From Jacaranda mimosifolia (Eukaryota > Streptophyta > Magnoliopsida > Lamiales > Bignoniaceae): a DNA stretch of 64,000 bases. A program made the position numbers and the translations under genes. How positions within the stretch are numbered: the stretch's first letter is position 1; the number at the start of each line of letters is the position of its first letter. Below are positions 1-13,600 of the stretch, piece after piece. The stretch lies in contig CM032121.1 in NCBI GenBank assembly GCA_018894105.1, positions 4,630,507-4,694,506 of the forward strand, written 5' to 3'. Below the pieces are notes generated by a model. The model did not search any database and was not told the origin of the DNA. It was given only the letters and a program-made list of their open reading frames with translations.

Positions 1-3000
1 GATAGAATTGATAAATTATAATTATATGATGGGATTACATTATTGAAAATAATATAATACTATGTTTGATGATGATGATTACACATTTTGGATATGTATT
101 TATTTAATCAATCCCTTGTTTGGATATAAAGATTAAATAATTGAGTTAATACATTTACTAAAATACTCATTACAACAAGACAAATTAAAACCCCTAAGTT
201 TGAAGGGTAATATTGTTCAGTTTTATGAATTTGCATGAGTATAATTGTCATAAGCCTAATTTTTTATTCCTACTATTAATTTGGATTATATAATTTAGGT
301 TCAAGTGATGTGATTAACAATCAATTGAATGCAAGAAAAAGGACTGAGCTTTATATCAATTTTAAGTATTTCTCATTACATCCAATTACTTAACATGACT
401 TGATAAAATTATCTATCCAGTCATGTTCAACAAACCAAACGTGGCCTATAGGTGCAACTTGCAAAGGACGTTTGAAAAATATGGCATTCTCACTTTACTT
501 CGTACAAGTCACTTCCCGTTGGTTGATCAAAATTGACAAAGTGAGATTTTGGTGGGGAACACATAATTCTATTTCTCTTTTTATTCTTTGACATATTTCC
601 TCATTAGAGGAATCTTTTTATAGTATGAACACAAGGGGTAAATATGGAAATTTCCAACTATAATTGAGAGATTCAAGGCCCTTTTTTTATTTACATATAT
701 CAAATTTCATGCATATCTTTTTTTAGACACGTACATCAAATGTTTGTTAGAGTTCAAATTTTAAACATCATATTTACAAGCATGAGAATGATACTATTGA
801 GCCAATTGATCATTCAGTTTCACATATATAAGTGTAAGGATGATGTCATTGAATCAGTATATTACTTGATAATTGATAAATTTAAGACTGTCGAGATTAA
901 TTTTAACCTTAAGACGTGCGTACTTTATTTGATGTGACGAAAAATTGAATAATTATTTGAAAGAATAAAAAATTGTAATTATTAATTACTTATTAGTCAA
1001 TTTCAGTTAGTGTATGATTTAAAATACACAAATTTTTAGAATATATTTAAATATAAAGATAATTCTAATAATCTAAAAGAAATTAAGAGGTGCAATAATA
1101 TTTTTAACGAAATATAAAAAAAATGCCCAAAATTTTTGTTGCTCTTAAATTGAATTATTTATCCAATATTTTTGCAAATATCTATTTTGGCACGATGGAA
1201 TTAATACATTACAAAGATGATAACTTGCAAATTCTTGCATTGGCATCTTTTTTTAATTTACATCTATACTCACCGTAAGAATTTATCAAAATTTTAATGT
1301 AGAATCTCATACTTATATATGTGAAACTGATATTATTGGACTAACTGAACACTCAACCCGACCTCAATAAATTACTTTATTTGGAACAAATTCTCCCTTA
1401 ATTTTCTTACAATACTCATGAGGCTTTTGGAATCTTTCATCTTCTATCCATGAACTCCAATAAATCAAAATTCAGAAACAAAATTGTATTGCGATAGAGC
1501 CTCAAAAGTCTTTTGCAATAGTTGCAGTTTGTCTGATAGTATTGTTGTTTCTCTGTTGTCTCAGAATGTCCTAATCCTAGAAATTGACTTCTCATACAAA
1601 TAAAGAAGCTTTTTAGGCTTTGGCTGATTCAAAAAGTTGAATGTTCTACTTAACAAAGTATGGCTTTTCTTCATTGGACCACCTCAATTCTCTCATGTTG
1701 AGCATACTATATCTATAGTTAGCTTAGGACTATCACATTTAATTTCTTCCCACCCTTATTTTAAATCCCCTTTTGGTTTCTTTGGTAGTTGTAGCATTAA
1801 ATTAACATGTATGTACTGTTCGCCAAATGGATATCACATATTAGTAGTAGTAGTGATTGAATTTCTATATTTAATCTAATAGGAAATAAAATATTTAAGG
1901 GAGATGAGGTTGTTAAAATAATACTTATTGCATAATTAATTAATAATATTGTTCAAAATTAGGTGAAATATGTATTTGGCAGTACGAAAACATGCTCACG
2001 TAGGAAGTAACCTTTACAAAGAAACAAAAGAATTTGGAGTGATCAATGAAGAAATTATTGCAGCGTTAATTGGTGATCAGATGGATGAACTATTGAGAAC
2101 TCGTACGAAAGTTGAATGTCCTGACAATGATGAAAATTCCAAATTCCTTAAATATAACAAAAAACAAACATTATTTTATTTTTAATAAGAAATTTCTCCA
2201 AAAAAAAAAAATCGTCGAAATAATTGACATAAAAATGACTATATCATATTCTTAACCAATTTTGACTTTTTAATTTATTCTAACAACGTCTGATTTTTTT
2301 TCTCGTTCGTTCATTCTAGACATTAATATATGTAAAAGCCATTCTCACTTGTACCAAGATTTTACATTTGCCCTAAACCTATGCTAATCTCCTAGAGATT
2401 ACAATTAGGACATTTTCAAACTGACGAGCCCACATGAAATAAACGTGGCAAGATTTTGAAAAACTTTAGAATTAATTGTACTAACCAAACTATATATATA
2501 CAAACATAATGAATATCGAACATGGTCCAAAGATTTGTTTGTTCAAAATCTTGGATTCACTAATACCAATATTCATGATTAAGGTAGTGTGCCTATAGTT
2601 TCGATGCAATAAAATAATTTCATTTGTCGTCTTTCCATGATCTCACACGTGAGTATCTTAAACCTATATTGGTGCTAATGATTTTTTCTTAAGCAATAAA
2701 ATCTCAATGCATTCATTTATTTGGATGGAGAGGGCTTAAATTAATGAATATACAACGACAGGGGCCGGCAGGTCATTTTCTCAATCTTGATCACTGTTTG
2801 CATTGACTTGGAATGGAGTTGTCCTGCCCATTTTTCAAATTCATTATAATTAGGGCAATAGGGGCATTTTGGGAAATTCAAATTTCCAAGTTTTATTTTT
2901 TGTCCTGGGATTGTGTTTCCTAAATAATGGAGGGGCAAGTGATTTTTTGTGTTTAATCTCTTATTTCAACTTAATGTGTATATATCAAATGTATTTAATT

Positions 3001-4030
3001 TTTAATTAATTGTTTTTATAGAAAAATATTTAATATACATGTCATATATTTATAACATAGAATAAAAAATGAAACATAAATTAAAATAAAAAATCTAAAC
3101 CGTGTTAAAGTAATGTGTATATTGGAAACTTTACTGAAAAGAGATGAGAAATTGAAATTCAAATTAAGGCCTTTCAAATCCAATTAAATACTTTTTTTAT
3201 TATGCATGGAAAGATAAGAAATGAACTACCAACATCCTCCCCAAAGTATAATCATAAAAGTTTTTCTTTATCGTAAAAAATATTTAGTTTAACTTATAAC
3301 CACAGTCCAATATGTGGTTCTATCACTATAATCTTACCAAGATACCAATTAAATTAAAATTTATTAATTTATTTTTCATAATCGAATCACGAATTAAGTC
3401 AGATTAGAAAGAATAGAGACCAAATACAAATATATTACGAAAATGACTTTCTTGTCAATAATACGTTGGCTCAAAGCAACTCTAAATTTTTGGGGAAGTA
3501 ATAGGCCAAATCCATTGATAACCACCTTTGTAGTCAAAAATTTCAAAAAGTTTTGAAGTTTTAGAGTTCAAACAAAAGGATATATATATATATATATATA
3601 AAAGAATAGATATGCGAAACCATTTCATGAACACACAGTTTAACATCAATAAAATTTCAGTTAAAAAACTAATAAAATATATTGATACCCCTCAAGTTTG
3701 CTCTTACAAAAATATCAACTTCAAATTATTTCATCGCCTCCAGAGAGCACAATCAGGCATGCATTAGCTAGCCAGTTGATCTTTCTAAAGATTGTTTCCC
3801 AAATTCGAGTTGTTTCTATAAAGTGGCAAATCTAAATAAAAATGAAGAAAAAAGCTGCTGTAGATACATAATTTTTCCACAACAGGACCACACATGAAAT
3901 GCAATCATGTCACCCTACCTATAAGGGTAAATAAGTTGACATTTCTGCTATCCTTTCTATGGCTCCTTTTTTCATACTTCCTTATCCAATATATGTGCGC
4001 ATCCCATTTGCTAGTGCACTATGTGTGTTT
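1..4030. other. AT-rich intergenic region, no supported gene
   Basis: Short open frames here (for example 1970-2185 plus and 2741-2938 minus) show no recognisable domain, no neighbouring exons and no convincing splice sites. The stretch contains a pure TA microsatellite at about 3580-3601 and one copy of a dispersed repeat at 2945-3115, annotated separately. I see no RNA gene. Confidence 0.6.
2945..3115. repeat. Dispersed AT-rich repeat, copy 1
   Basis: This segment aligns by eye to 57615-57780. Both share, in the same order, a TTTAATTnTTAAT block, a (G)AAAATATnTAATATA block, a GTCATA block and a tail containing GAAACATA. The copies are diverged and I cannot see terminal repeats or a target duplication, so the class is unknown. 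It could be the 3' half of an old retroelement. Confidence 0.45.
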
Positions 4031-6669
4031 TTACTCTGTTTAGGACATCTTTTACACGACTTGTTCCATAAATATCATGTCCATGTCATATCATATCTGA
4101 GTGATTGGCTTTGATCCTATATAGAATATCGAAGCACCAAGCCGGGCATCATTCATGTACGAGTACAAGCCCAAGCCCCACAAGGTGGTCATCAAGGGAT
4201 TGAAGCCAAAGCAATCTAGGAATATATCAAACTCTTTTAGACAGAATTCTTCAGTTGAACAAGAAAGGGAATTTAAGAATCTATCATTTATACAAAAGTG
4301 ATTGCTACAGAATGTCAAAAAACTTCTATATAACTTGCATATCAATTGGAAAAGGTATTGCCCAAAGAAGAAATAAAAGTAAAGATACAAACAAGCTCAC
4401 ATGTGATATTCAGGCTACAGCCAGATTCGAGGGTCCTGCACTTGATGACGTATCACTACAACAGCCTGGAAAGTATCAAAGGCAGGCAATCAGACAAGGG
4501 AAATGAAAAGGATTTGATCAACAAAAACTGCCTAGAGTCATTTGATACGATTAGATTGTATGCTTTACACATGCACCTCCTTAACAACAAAGAGAGTGTG
4601 ATTTCTGCTTGCCTAAATTTGATGAAAGGGGACTTTAATCATAATGAAGTAAGGAAACCACAGTAAGGTCCAGAAGCACGAAGAGATGATGGGCGAACTG
4701 ACATGATAAAAGGAATTGATTAACATGTTTGCTAGAAACCACAGGATAAGCCATTAGTAAATGGAAAAGAGAAGGGGGGAAGAGCATAAGAATAGTGTGC
4801 ATATGGGAGTGGGGTACAGTACACAAGAGTAGCTATCCTTTCATAGTAAAGTTATTTGATATGAAATACAATTTATCTTCCATGACACTCATCAATAGGA
4901 AGATTTCAATTCACAAATCAAAAGAAGTTAAAAAAAAGCATGTATTTACCAGTCCACCTTTCAAAAGGTCAATTGGGAAAAGATAAAACATCCAACGATG
5001 AAAGTCCATATCAAACATCACCTATTGAAATGCTAATTTATACCATTACTGAGATACATGCATTCTTGCCTGTCTTGGAGAGATTTTTTTGATATGAAGC
5101 AGAAAAATATACAGCTCTAATAAACACTGTCCAAAATGCATTGAACATCCCTCTGCATTTAAGCTGGGTGCTCAACAAGGAGATAATAACTTGTGGTTAT
5201 ATCAGAGATGATCATTGGACTATGTCTATAATTAGTTGCTCCCATGCAAATATCAAGATCCAGAGGCAAGTGGAATCAGATTGAAAAGAAAATGCTGCAT
5301 ACAGTTGTTTGAAAAATGTTCAAACTGTAACATGATATAGGTACTATTGGTTTCAAATGATGGTCATTAGCCAAACAAGTCTAACAAGTGAATGGATCAA
5401 CCTGTTCAGATGACCCAAATACTCAATGGTATCTGAATTTCAATTCCTAAACTATAATTATCAGTGAGGCAAAAGTCCATCACAAAACATTAAATCTACT
5501 CTTTATCATTTGCTTAGCATTGACTTTTATGTTAAGGCATCACCAAAAGAGGGTTATCCACATTGTCTTTTTTAATTTCCTTGCACAAATTAAGCCTCAA
5601 ATGTGCACTCCACTGTTTCACTCTCCGCGAATTCCACTGCCAAAGTTTATAAGAGACCCTTGTTCACGCTCAACCCCATTGCATTTGCATCCCATAATGC
5701 CCAAACTACATTAACAATTTAACATAACCACTGGCAAAATGAGGTGAGAATTATAAAAGCTTCTGACTTTCAAAAGTATTTGGACAACGCTTCTATCCTA
5801 TCACCCATCTCAGGAATCAAAAACTATCTGGAGACAAAAATATACCAATGAACATAAAGGTGGGGCTTGTAGGACTGCTCAGATGAGTTCAGCAGCCAAT
5901 GTTCCACAAAGTACAAGAGTTGAAATTACATCTCAAAAATTTACTTTCTTTTGCTACAACAAGTATTATGAGAAGCACCATGATAACAGTACACATCTAG
6001 ATGTCAAGGCTTGAATTGGGAAAAATTTGTAGGTCCAGAAAACTTGGGAGGCTATCACTTAATTAATAAATGACCAAAAATTTGCAATTGATGTAACCAA
6101 AACTGAAAATGTGATGTTAAAATACTTGAATAGTTAATTTGTTGATATTTTTATTACTAACAAACTGCGTGTCCCTTGTGTTGGTCCAGGTGATGGCACG
6201 TTTTGTCGTTTTCAATGTTAAATCCATAAAAAATATACAATATTTAAAAATTTTCAGCTCCGCAAACAGTACATGGACTTAAGACGGAACAAGAATAAAA
6301 AGGTATTGGGATCTATGATTTTTAGAGAACATCCAGCTATCAAAGTAGACAAAAAAACTATGTGCAAACAGAAGAAAAGGTTATTGATTGCTACTAAGAG
6401 CCTATTTCAACTTTCAATCCAAGCAAAGGCTATGATAAATAGGGGTGTAAACGAGCCGAGCCGAGCCCGAGCCTAGCAGGCTCGGGCTCGGGCTCGACCA
6501 AGCCTGGACAACCGAGCTCAAGCTCGGCTCGTCAGATTAGACTCGGGCTCAGGCTCGGCTCGTTAAGGCTCGATTCGTATAAACTTGGATGAGATTGCTC
6601 TAACTCGATAAGGCTCGATTCGTATAAGCCCGGATGAGCTCGAGCCCGTTTAGGCTTGAAACAAAATTA

Positions 6670-6701
<32 letters not shown>

Positions 6702-8320
6702 ATAAAACTATATATATAATAAAAAGCTCGTTTAGGCTCACGATCCTGTCGAGCCGAATACTATTGAGCTTGACTCGGCTTGTTTGACAGGCGAGCTTGG
6801 ACTCGGCTCGGCTCGTTTAAGTTCGAGCCGAATTCGAGCTTTCATCGAGCCAAGCCCGAACTGTTCGTGAATAGTTTCATCTCATTTACACCCCTAATGA
6901 TAAAGGCTCAGATTAGCTCCCTGGCATATGGAATAGGGTTGTAATTTTTGCAGATGAAAAGACATAGAAACAATTCTGTTCTGACCTTTCCAGATATTAC
7001 ATTGTAAAGGTTCTTGGAAGTTTAATCAGAAAATATGACTCAAAATAGATCAAGACTATTTGCTCATTTGAAATTGAGGTGCATCCAAGTATTGTTCCAA
7101 CTCTTATGAAAGCACCAAGTTGTGTCACTTTTAACCAAAGTAATTATTGATGGACATTGGACAGTCTTATGTTCTATGTTCTAACCAATTTCTAAATTTT
7201 TATTTCAAAACAAAGCTACAAGTAAGAACATGGAAGCCAAAGAATCAGAAAGTTCGTCCCTCTTTATAGTACTCTTATTGCAAACCTATTCTATGGTCAT
7301 GAATTTTGTAAGGATAGCTCCAAGTAAGTGAAGCAACCTACACAACCCGAGTCTTAAAGTTAGTTTTTTTCTGAAATGCAAATTTCAGTTTCCAGAAAAA
7401 GTACATAATTCGTGATCACAATCAAATTCATCGAGAGAGTGGAGAAAAATCCACTCTCATTCTCACTATCAAGCTCATCCTGAAATTCCTTGTGCTTCAA
7501 TATGTAACACTGAATCCAATATCTCCACGTTACCAATAACATCATATAACTGAAAATAACTCACCAAATTGGATATCTCAATAAAAAAAGGTTGGAAGAA
7601 ACGGAAGACTAGAAGAGAACAGAAACTCCATACCTTCTGCAGAACTCCGATGCCGACCGTACTCCATTATAACAAACAAACCACATCAACACAACCACCA
7701 ATGTGTCTATTCACATTAAGGTTCACAAAACCACAAAGGCCGTTTTTGGTACAACAAAAAACCGGGCCCGGGAATTGGAACTGGAAATGATTCGATTCAA
7801 ATTAAGCTAACTGCCAGCTAAATCCCAGTTCTAATGCCCTATTACATCCCATCCAAGTCAGTCAAAGCAAAATATAGCCAAATCTTTAACAGATCCAACG
7901 ACCCAGATAACATAATCGTGTTAACATTTAAACAATTATTTAAAAAAGCAACAAATCAAACGAGGATGACAAATTTTGAAGGATACTGAAGAGAAAACGC
8001 TCCCACCAGTCGAGCATGTAGAGTCCAAAAGTAACATTGTACAGATAGATTTTGCGCTGAACCCAATTCATTTCTGTGTTTACACGTTCTGATCTACTCG
8101 GTCTGTATTAACTTAATGGATTCAGAAACCATATGTATCAGACAGAATGAAAAATACTGTGAAAAATAATACCTCGGAATTGTGAATTTACCTGCAGAAA
8201 TTCGTCGGATGGTCGCAAATGGAATTGCAAACCCAAGTCTGAGCTGCTTTAGCCGCCTACCTCTCTGATCTATCGATTCGTCAGCACGCGGGCTGGCAGC
8301 TTTGACTGGCCCCCTTCTTC
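4030..8320 (-). other. Possible unidentified minus-strand transcription unit
   Basis: This 4.3-kb stretch is less AT-rich than its flanks and apart from one hAT MITE lacks obvious repeats. Read on the minus strand, 8320-8193 is comparatively GC-rich and ends in CTGCAG followed by GTAAAT, a good splice donor. A second donor-like AAG/GTATGG lies near 7635, just after a short frame beginning with ATG at about 7666. A minus-strand frame at about 4265-4091 and a plus-strand frame at about 4120-4300 are each open and protein-like, but I recognise neither. No continuous exon chain with matching phases could be built. It may be the 5' end of a real gene, a non-coding RNA or a decayed gene. Confidence 0.25.
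6440..6896. mobile_element. hAT-type MITE, family H1, 457 bp
   Basis: The element begins TAGGGGTGTAAA and ends TTTACACCCCTA, a perfect 12-bp terminal inverted repeat. It is flanked by a perfect 8-bp duplication, ATGATAAA, at 6432-6439 and 6897-6904. An 8-bp TSD with a TAGGG terminus is diagnostic of the hAT superfamily. The interior is built from GAGCC/GGCTC words on both arms around a (TTA)n core at about 6670-6700, so the arms can fold back on each other. It has no coding capacity and is therefore non-autonomous. A degenerate relative lies at 51640-51913. Confidence 0.93.
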
Positions 8321-8635
8321 GGTTACTTTGTGTGGGTATATTTTTTTTTGTGCGTTATTTTATTACGTGTTTGTTATGTATTTTATAATAATAAATTATT
8401 GAAAAATGTAAAAATTATATTTTTATATGTTTATTTATATTTTGGAGAGATATTTTTTTACCTTAACAATCAAAATAAAATATTTTTGTTGAATTTTTTG
8501 GATGAAAATAGAATTGAGTATTTTTATATTATTAGAATAATAATAAAATATAATATATACATAATATGTATGTATATATTAAAAAATAGAAGTTTTGTTG
8601 GATTTTGTTTTAGGAAAACATAACCAAACACACCC
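8321..8635. mobile_element. MITE family M3, copy A
   Basis: This copy is homologous along its length to 17592-17931 and 17978-18299. The shared order is a TATTATG block, a GAATTATTG(A/G)A(A/G)AA block, GGAGAnATTTTTTT, a TTAGAATAATAA block and a right end reading AAACATAACCAAACA. The three bases TTC flank it on both sides (8318-8320 and 8636-8638), consistent with a 3-bp TSD. The left end has drifted. It has no coding capacity. It sits immediately upstream, in minus-strand terms, of the possible 5' untranslated exon at 8193-8320. Confidence 0.7.
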
Positions 8636-8665
8636 TTCCTTTTTTTGTTTTTTTCTCTTTTATAT

Positions 8666-8668
<3 letters not shown>

Positions 8669-8711
<43 letters not shown>
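8669..8711. repeat. (AAT)n microsatellite
   Basis: About 14 tandem AAT units without interruption, located between MITE M3 copy A and the left end of the Mutator-like element. Confidence 0.95.
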
Positions 8712-8713
<2 letters not shown>

Positions 8714-8799
8714 GTCATTAGTGGATTAAAAATTTTATAATATAAATGAATCAAGTATTTATTTTTTTTGTTTTACATGAAAGAAGGGGAAAAAATAAA

Positions 8800-8945
8800 C
8801 GGTTATTTGGACAAACATTCTCAAACCCAATTTTTATTTAGTCTTCAGTCCCCACCCCATATATTCTTAATTTTGGCTCTCCAAACTTAACTTTTTTTAA
8901 GAAATCAGTCCCCACTCCCTGTAAAATTATCAAAATGTCTTCCAT
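8800..8945 (+). repeat. Left terminal inverted repeat of the Mutator-like element
   Basis: It contains two TCAGTCCCCAC boxes about 80 bp apart (near 8846 and 8908), mirrored by the boxes of the right end. Identity to the right arm is partial and indel-containing by eye, which points to an old insertion. Confidence 0.75.
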
Positions 8946-10659
8946 TTCAACCAAAAATTGCAAACAAACGAAGCGACTCTTTCTTTGCCGCTGCTGAATG
9001 AAATCGCGCCTACACTTACACAATTTCTATCCATTTTTTTTAAAGCCAAACGAATCTTTGTTACTATGACTGAAGCAATTTCCCTCCAATTTATGTCTTC
9101 CTTTGAAGCAATCGTTCACTGTGGACAACAAGATAAAGCATTATGTCTGGTGTTTGAGTTTGAAAGGTTGAGTTTTCATCTTTTTCTCTTCTTCCATTGG
9201 TTTGGTTTCATTTCGCACGCTTCCATCGGATTATAGAAGGTTTTTTAATTTTCATCCTCATACATTAATTTTGAGAAAAGAACAACGATTTGAGAGCAAA
9301 TCAGTAAGAAGACAGACGCAAAGCGGTGTTTTTTGGTGGAAGTAGTAGGGCAATGGACTTGGCTTTGTGAAAACTGGTAGGTCCTACGGCCATTTCTATT
9401 GCCATTTTTTCTTGAAGACTCTTTTCTTGAATATATATTTGGGTAAAGTTAGGAGTATGATAAATAGGAAGATGAGATGATATTATAAGAGAATAATTGT
9501 GAGTCATTTTCATATGCAGCCCGTGAAAGGCAATTTAGCTATTTGGAGTCTACACATATGTTTACTTTTTAGTTATTATTTACTCGATTGAAACTAGATT
9601 TAGAACTCTAATTGTAAGTTATTTTATAATGAAGGTAATTTCTTCTTCATTTTTTTTTTTTTTGGTTTTAATACTTTTTATCATTAATATAAACTTTATT
9701 TAAAAGTATGATTAATCTTGGATATGTTGTTAACTAAATTTAGATACTTTATTCAAATTATAGTCTATTTGAAGGGTGTAAAGCATATATAATATTTTCT
9801 ATTATTTATTTTGAAAAACATATGATTTACTCTTTTCAACATTGTATACTATTATTTTTAGTATAAAAATAATCCAGTTCAGTATTTATACTGGTGTATG
9901 TAGTATCAGAACCTTAATTATATATGTGCATTGAAATATTTCTAAAACTTATTTGTATTATTTCTTTGTTTGTAGGAATGACAAGAAGGAAATTGAAATT
10001 ATATGATCGTTGCTTTCCTCGATACTTTCCTATGGTAACATAAGAGTTGAAACCCACAATTGGGTTCCAAAACCTCCAACTAATAAAGAGAACCCAATTT
10101 CATGTATATTATCATATACCAAAGTTGAACATTAGATTCAACTAAGTTGAAGTAATCTCAAGACCCTTTGAAGTACAAAGATAGTCATTTAGCAAATCCT
10201 TTGCCTATAGGTGTAATTGTTGAGGTTGAGATCCATCTAATGGTGATGATGGCGAAGGTGATAGTGGAAGATAAAAAAAAAAAGGGTGAGTATGGTTTAC
10301 TATGTTTCAACATTGATTAATGATGTGTTTGGATGGTTATTACTTGGATGATTTTAATATTTATATATGGATGTTGAGAATGATGTTTCAATATTTGAGC
10401 ATATTGCTACAAAAATTCTAAGCAATGAGCATGGCTTAATGTATTCTAAGGCTCAATAATGATGTTCGGATGGTTATTGCTTGGATGAATTTACTTTTTG
10501 TATATGGATATTGAGGTGATTGTTTCAGTATTTCTTATATTCTTATTGGATAGTATTTATAATTTGTGTATTTGGATGATCATAATAGATAGCATTTACA
10601 ATTCATAGTATAATTTGAAATTTTATTTATATATAGATACTGGTAAAGATATATATGTT

Positions 10660-13600
10660 ATAGGTTAGCTCAAAATAAATACACAACTAGTGATAACTCA
10701 GTACATAAATATAGTTCCAAAGTACATAATTGTCAAAATTAGGTACTTTTTTTGTATATTTTCAGTATGAATTGAGTACAAGTGGTTAGATGTTGGTGTT
10801 TGTGTTCCCAACCATTTCAACATATGTTATCACGAGCATTATTTGAAGAAAAAATGATTTTATTGTATTAGATTGTCTTATATGTTGTTCCAAGCATCGA
10901 ATTAAGGTTAAACTCATCCTTTGGGAAAGCAAGTACAAAATCATGCAAAATAAGTACATAAATAGGAAAAATACAGTACATAAACGCAATTTCAAAGTAC
11001 ATAGTCAACAAAACTATGTACTTTTTTGCGAATTTTTAGTATTATTCTCAGCACTTATGGGATTAAGTTCAATTCAGCCTGATCTAGTCGTTTCATGATC
11101 ATAAGACCATGACGTATTAGTTCTATGACTCATATAGTCATGATAGGTTCAGTAGTTTTCGATGGTGGTGTCGGGAGGATTAATTTGACTCATGCATCAC
11201 TAGTTTATACCACTATGAATGAGAATACAAGTGGTTAGATGTTGGTGTTTGAGTTCCTAACCATTTAAACACGTACTATCACGATCATTTTTTTAACAAA
11301 CCATGGTTTTGTTGCATCGGGGTGTCTTATGTGTTATTACACGCATTGAATTAAGCCTCATCCTAGCCTTTGGAAAAGCAAGTACATAAACACGAAAAAT
11401 AAGTATACGACACTAACAAATTAAGTACATAAATGCACTTATGGAGTGCATAACTGCCAAAATTGGGTACTTTTTCACCGATTTTCGATATCATTTTCAG
11501 CATATAAGGGATCGAGTTCAATTAGGCCTAATCTGGCTATTACATGATCATAAGATCATGACACATTAGTCCTATGACTCATATAGTCATGATAGGTTCA
11601 CTAGTTTTCCATGATGGTGTCAGAAGGATTCATTTGGCTTATGCATCAATGGTTTATACTACTCTTAATGAGAACATAAGTTGTTTAATGTGGGTGTTTG
11701 AGTTCCCAACCATATCAACACATACTATCACAATCATTTGTTCAATAAACTACTATTTTCTCATGTCAGGGTATCTTATGGATCATTGCACGCATTGAAT
11801 TGAGCATCATCTCGGCTTTTGGAAAAGCAAGTACATAAACATGAAAAAAGTACACAACATTAACAAATCAAATACATAAATGCAACTTTGAAGTACATAA
11901 CTGCTAATACTGAGTACTTTTTCGTCGATTTTCAGTATCATTCTTAGCACATAAAAGATCAAGTGCAATTCGGCCTAATCTGGCCATTATATGATCATAA
12001 GATCATGACACATTAGTCCTATAACTCATATAGTCATGATAGGTTCACTAGTTTCCACGATGGTGTCAGAAAGATTCATTTAACTCATGCATCAATAGTT
12101 TATACCACTTTGAATGAGAATGCAAGTTGTTGGATGTGGGTGTTTAAGTTTCCAACCATATCAACACGTACTATCACGATCACTTATTCAACAAACCACT
12201 GTTTTCTCACGTCGGGGTGTCTTATTCATTGTTGCACGCATCGAATTGAGCCTCATCTCGGCTTTTAGAAAAGCAAGTACATAAACATGAAAAATAAGTA
12301 CACAACATTAACAAATTAAGTACATAAACCCAGTTCTGCAGTACATCACTGCCAATACTGAGTACTTTTTTGCTAATTTTCAGTATCATTCTTAGCATAT
12401 AAGAGATCGAGTTTAATTCGGCATAATCTGGCCATTGCATGATCATAAGATCATGGTATATTAGTCATAGGACTCATATAGTCATGATAGGTTCATTAGT
12501 TTTCGACGATGGTGTTGGGAGGATTCATTTAGCTCATTCATTAATGGTTTGTACCACTCTGAATGAGAATGTAAGTTGTTGAATGTGGGTGTTTGAGTTT
12601 CCAACCATATCAACACGTACTATCACGATCATTTGTTCAACAAACCACTATTTTCTCGCATCGGGGTGTCTTATTCGTTGTTGCATGCATCGAATTGAGC
12701 TTAATCTCGGCTTTTAGAAAAGCAAGTACATAAACATGAAAAATAAGTACACAATATTAACAAATTAAGTACATAACCCAGTTCTGCAGCACATAACTGC
12801 CAATACTGAGTACTTTTTCGCTAATTTTTAGTATCATTCTCGGTACATGAGGGGATGTTCTCCATTCTGCCTAATCTGCCCATTTCATCATCATCAAACC
12901 ACGAACTATGATCATAATGACTCATTTGGTAATGATAGGTTTGTATAGGAGGGGTTTGTCGGAGTGATTTATTTGCTTTATGCATAAAGGCTTTATACTA
13001 GGAAGAATGACACCACAAGTAGAGGGATGGGGGTCTTTGTGTTCCCAATCATTCCAACATGTACTATCACAACCACATATTCGACAAATCATGCATTTGA
13101 AGTTATAGAGTTACCAATGTGTTGTTCCACGCGTTGATTTGAGGTTAAAATGGGCCTTCGAAAAAACAGTATAAAATCTCTTACCACAAGTACACAAAAT
13201 ATACAAATTGAGTACATAAATCCTGCCCCCAAGTACATAAGTGCCGAAACTAGGTACTTTTTTTTCTTCATATTTCAGTATCATTCAAGTGCATGAGAGA
13301 ACGTTCTTCATTCTACCTAATCTGCTAATTTCATCATCATCAGACCACGAACTATGATCATAAGGACTCATTTGATGATGATAGGTTCGGTGGTGTAGGA
13401 GGGAGTGTCAGAGTGATTCATTTGCCTCATGCATAAGGGTTTTATACTAGGAAAAATGACACCACAAGTGGAGGGATGTGGATCTTTGTGTTCCCAATCA
13501 TTCCAACACGTATTTTCACGACCACATATTTGACAAATCATGCATTTGAAGTAATAGAGTCACCAATGTGTTGTTCCACGCGTCAATTTGAGGTTAAAAT

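Noticed and set aside
8524..8754. An isoleucine-rich minus-strand frame resembling a membrane protein
   Set aside because: It is a translation of the (AAT)n microsatellite and MITE M3 copy A.
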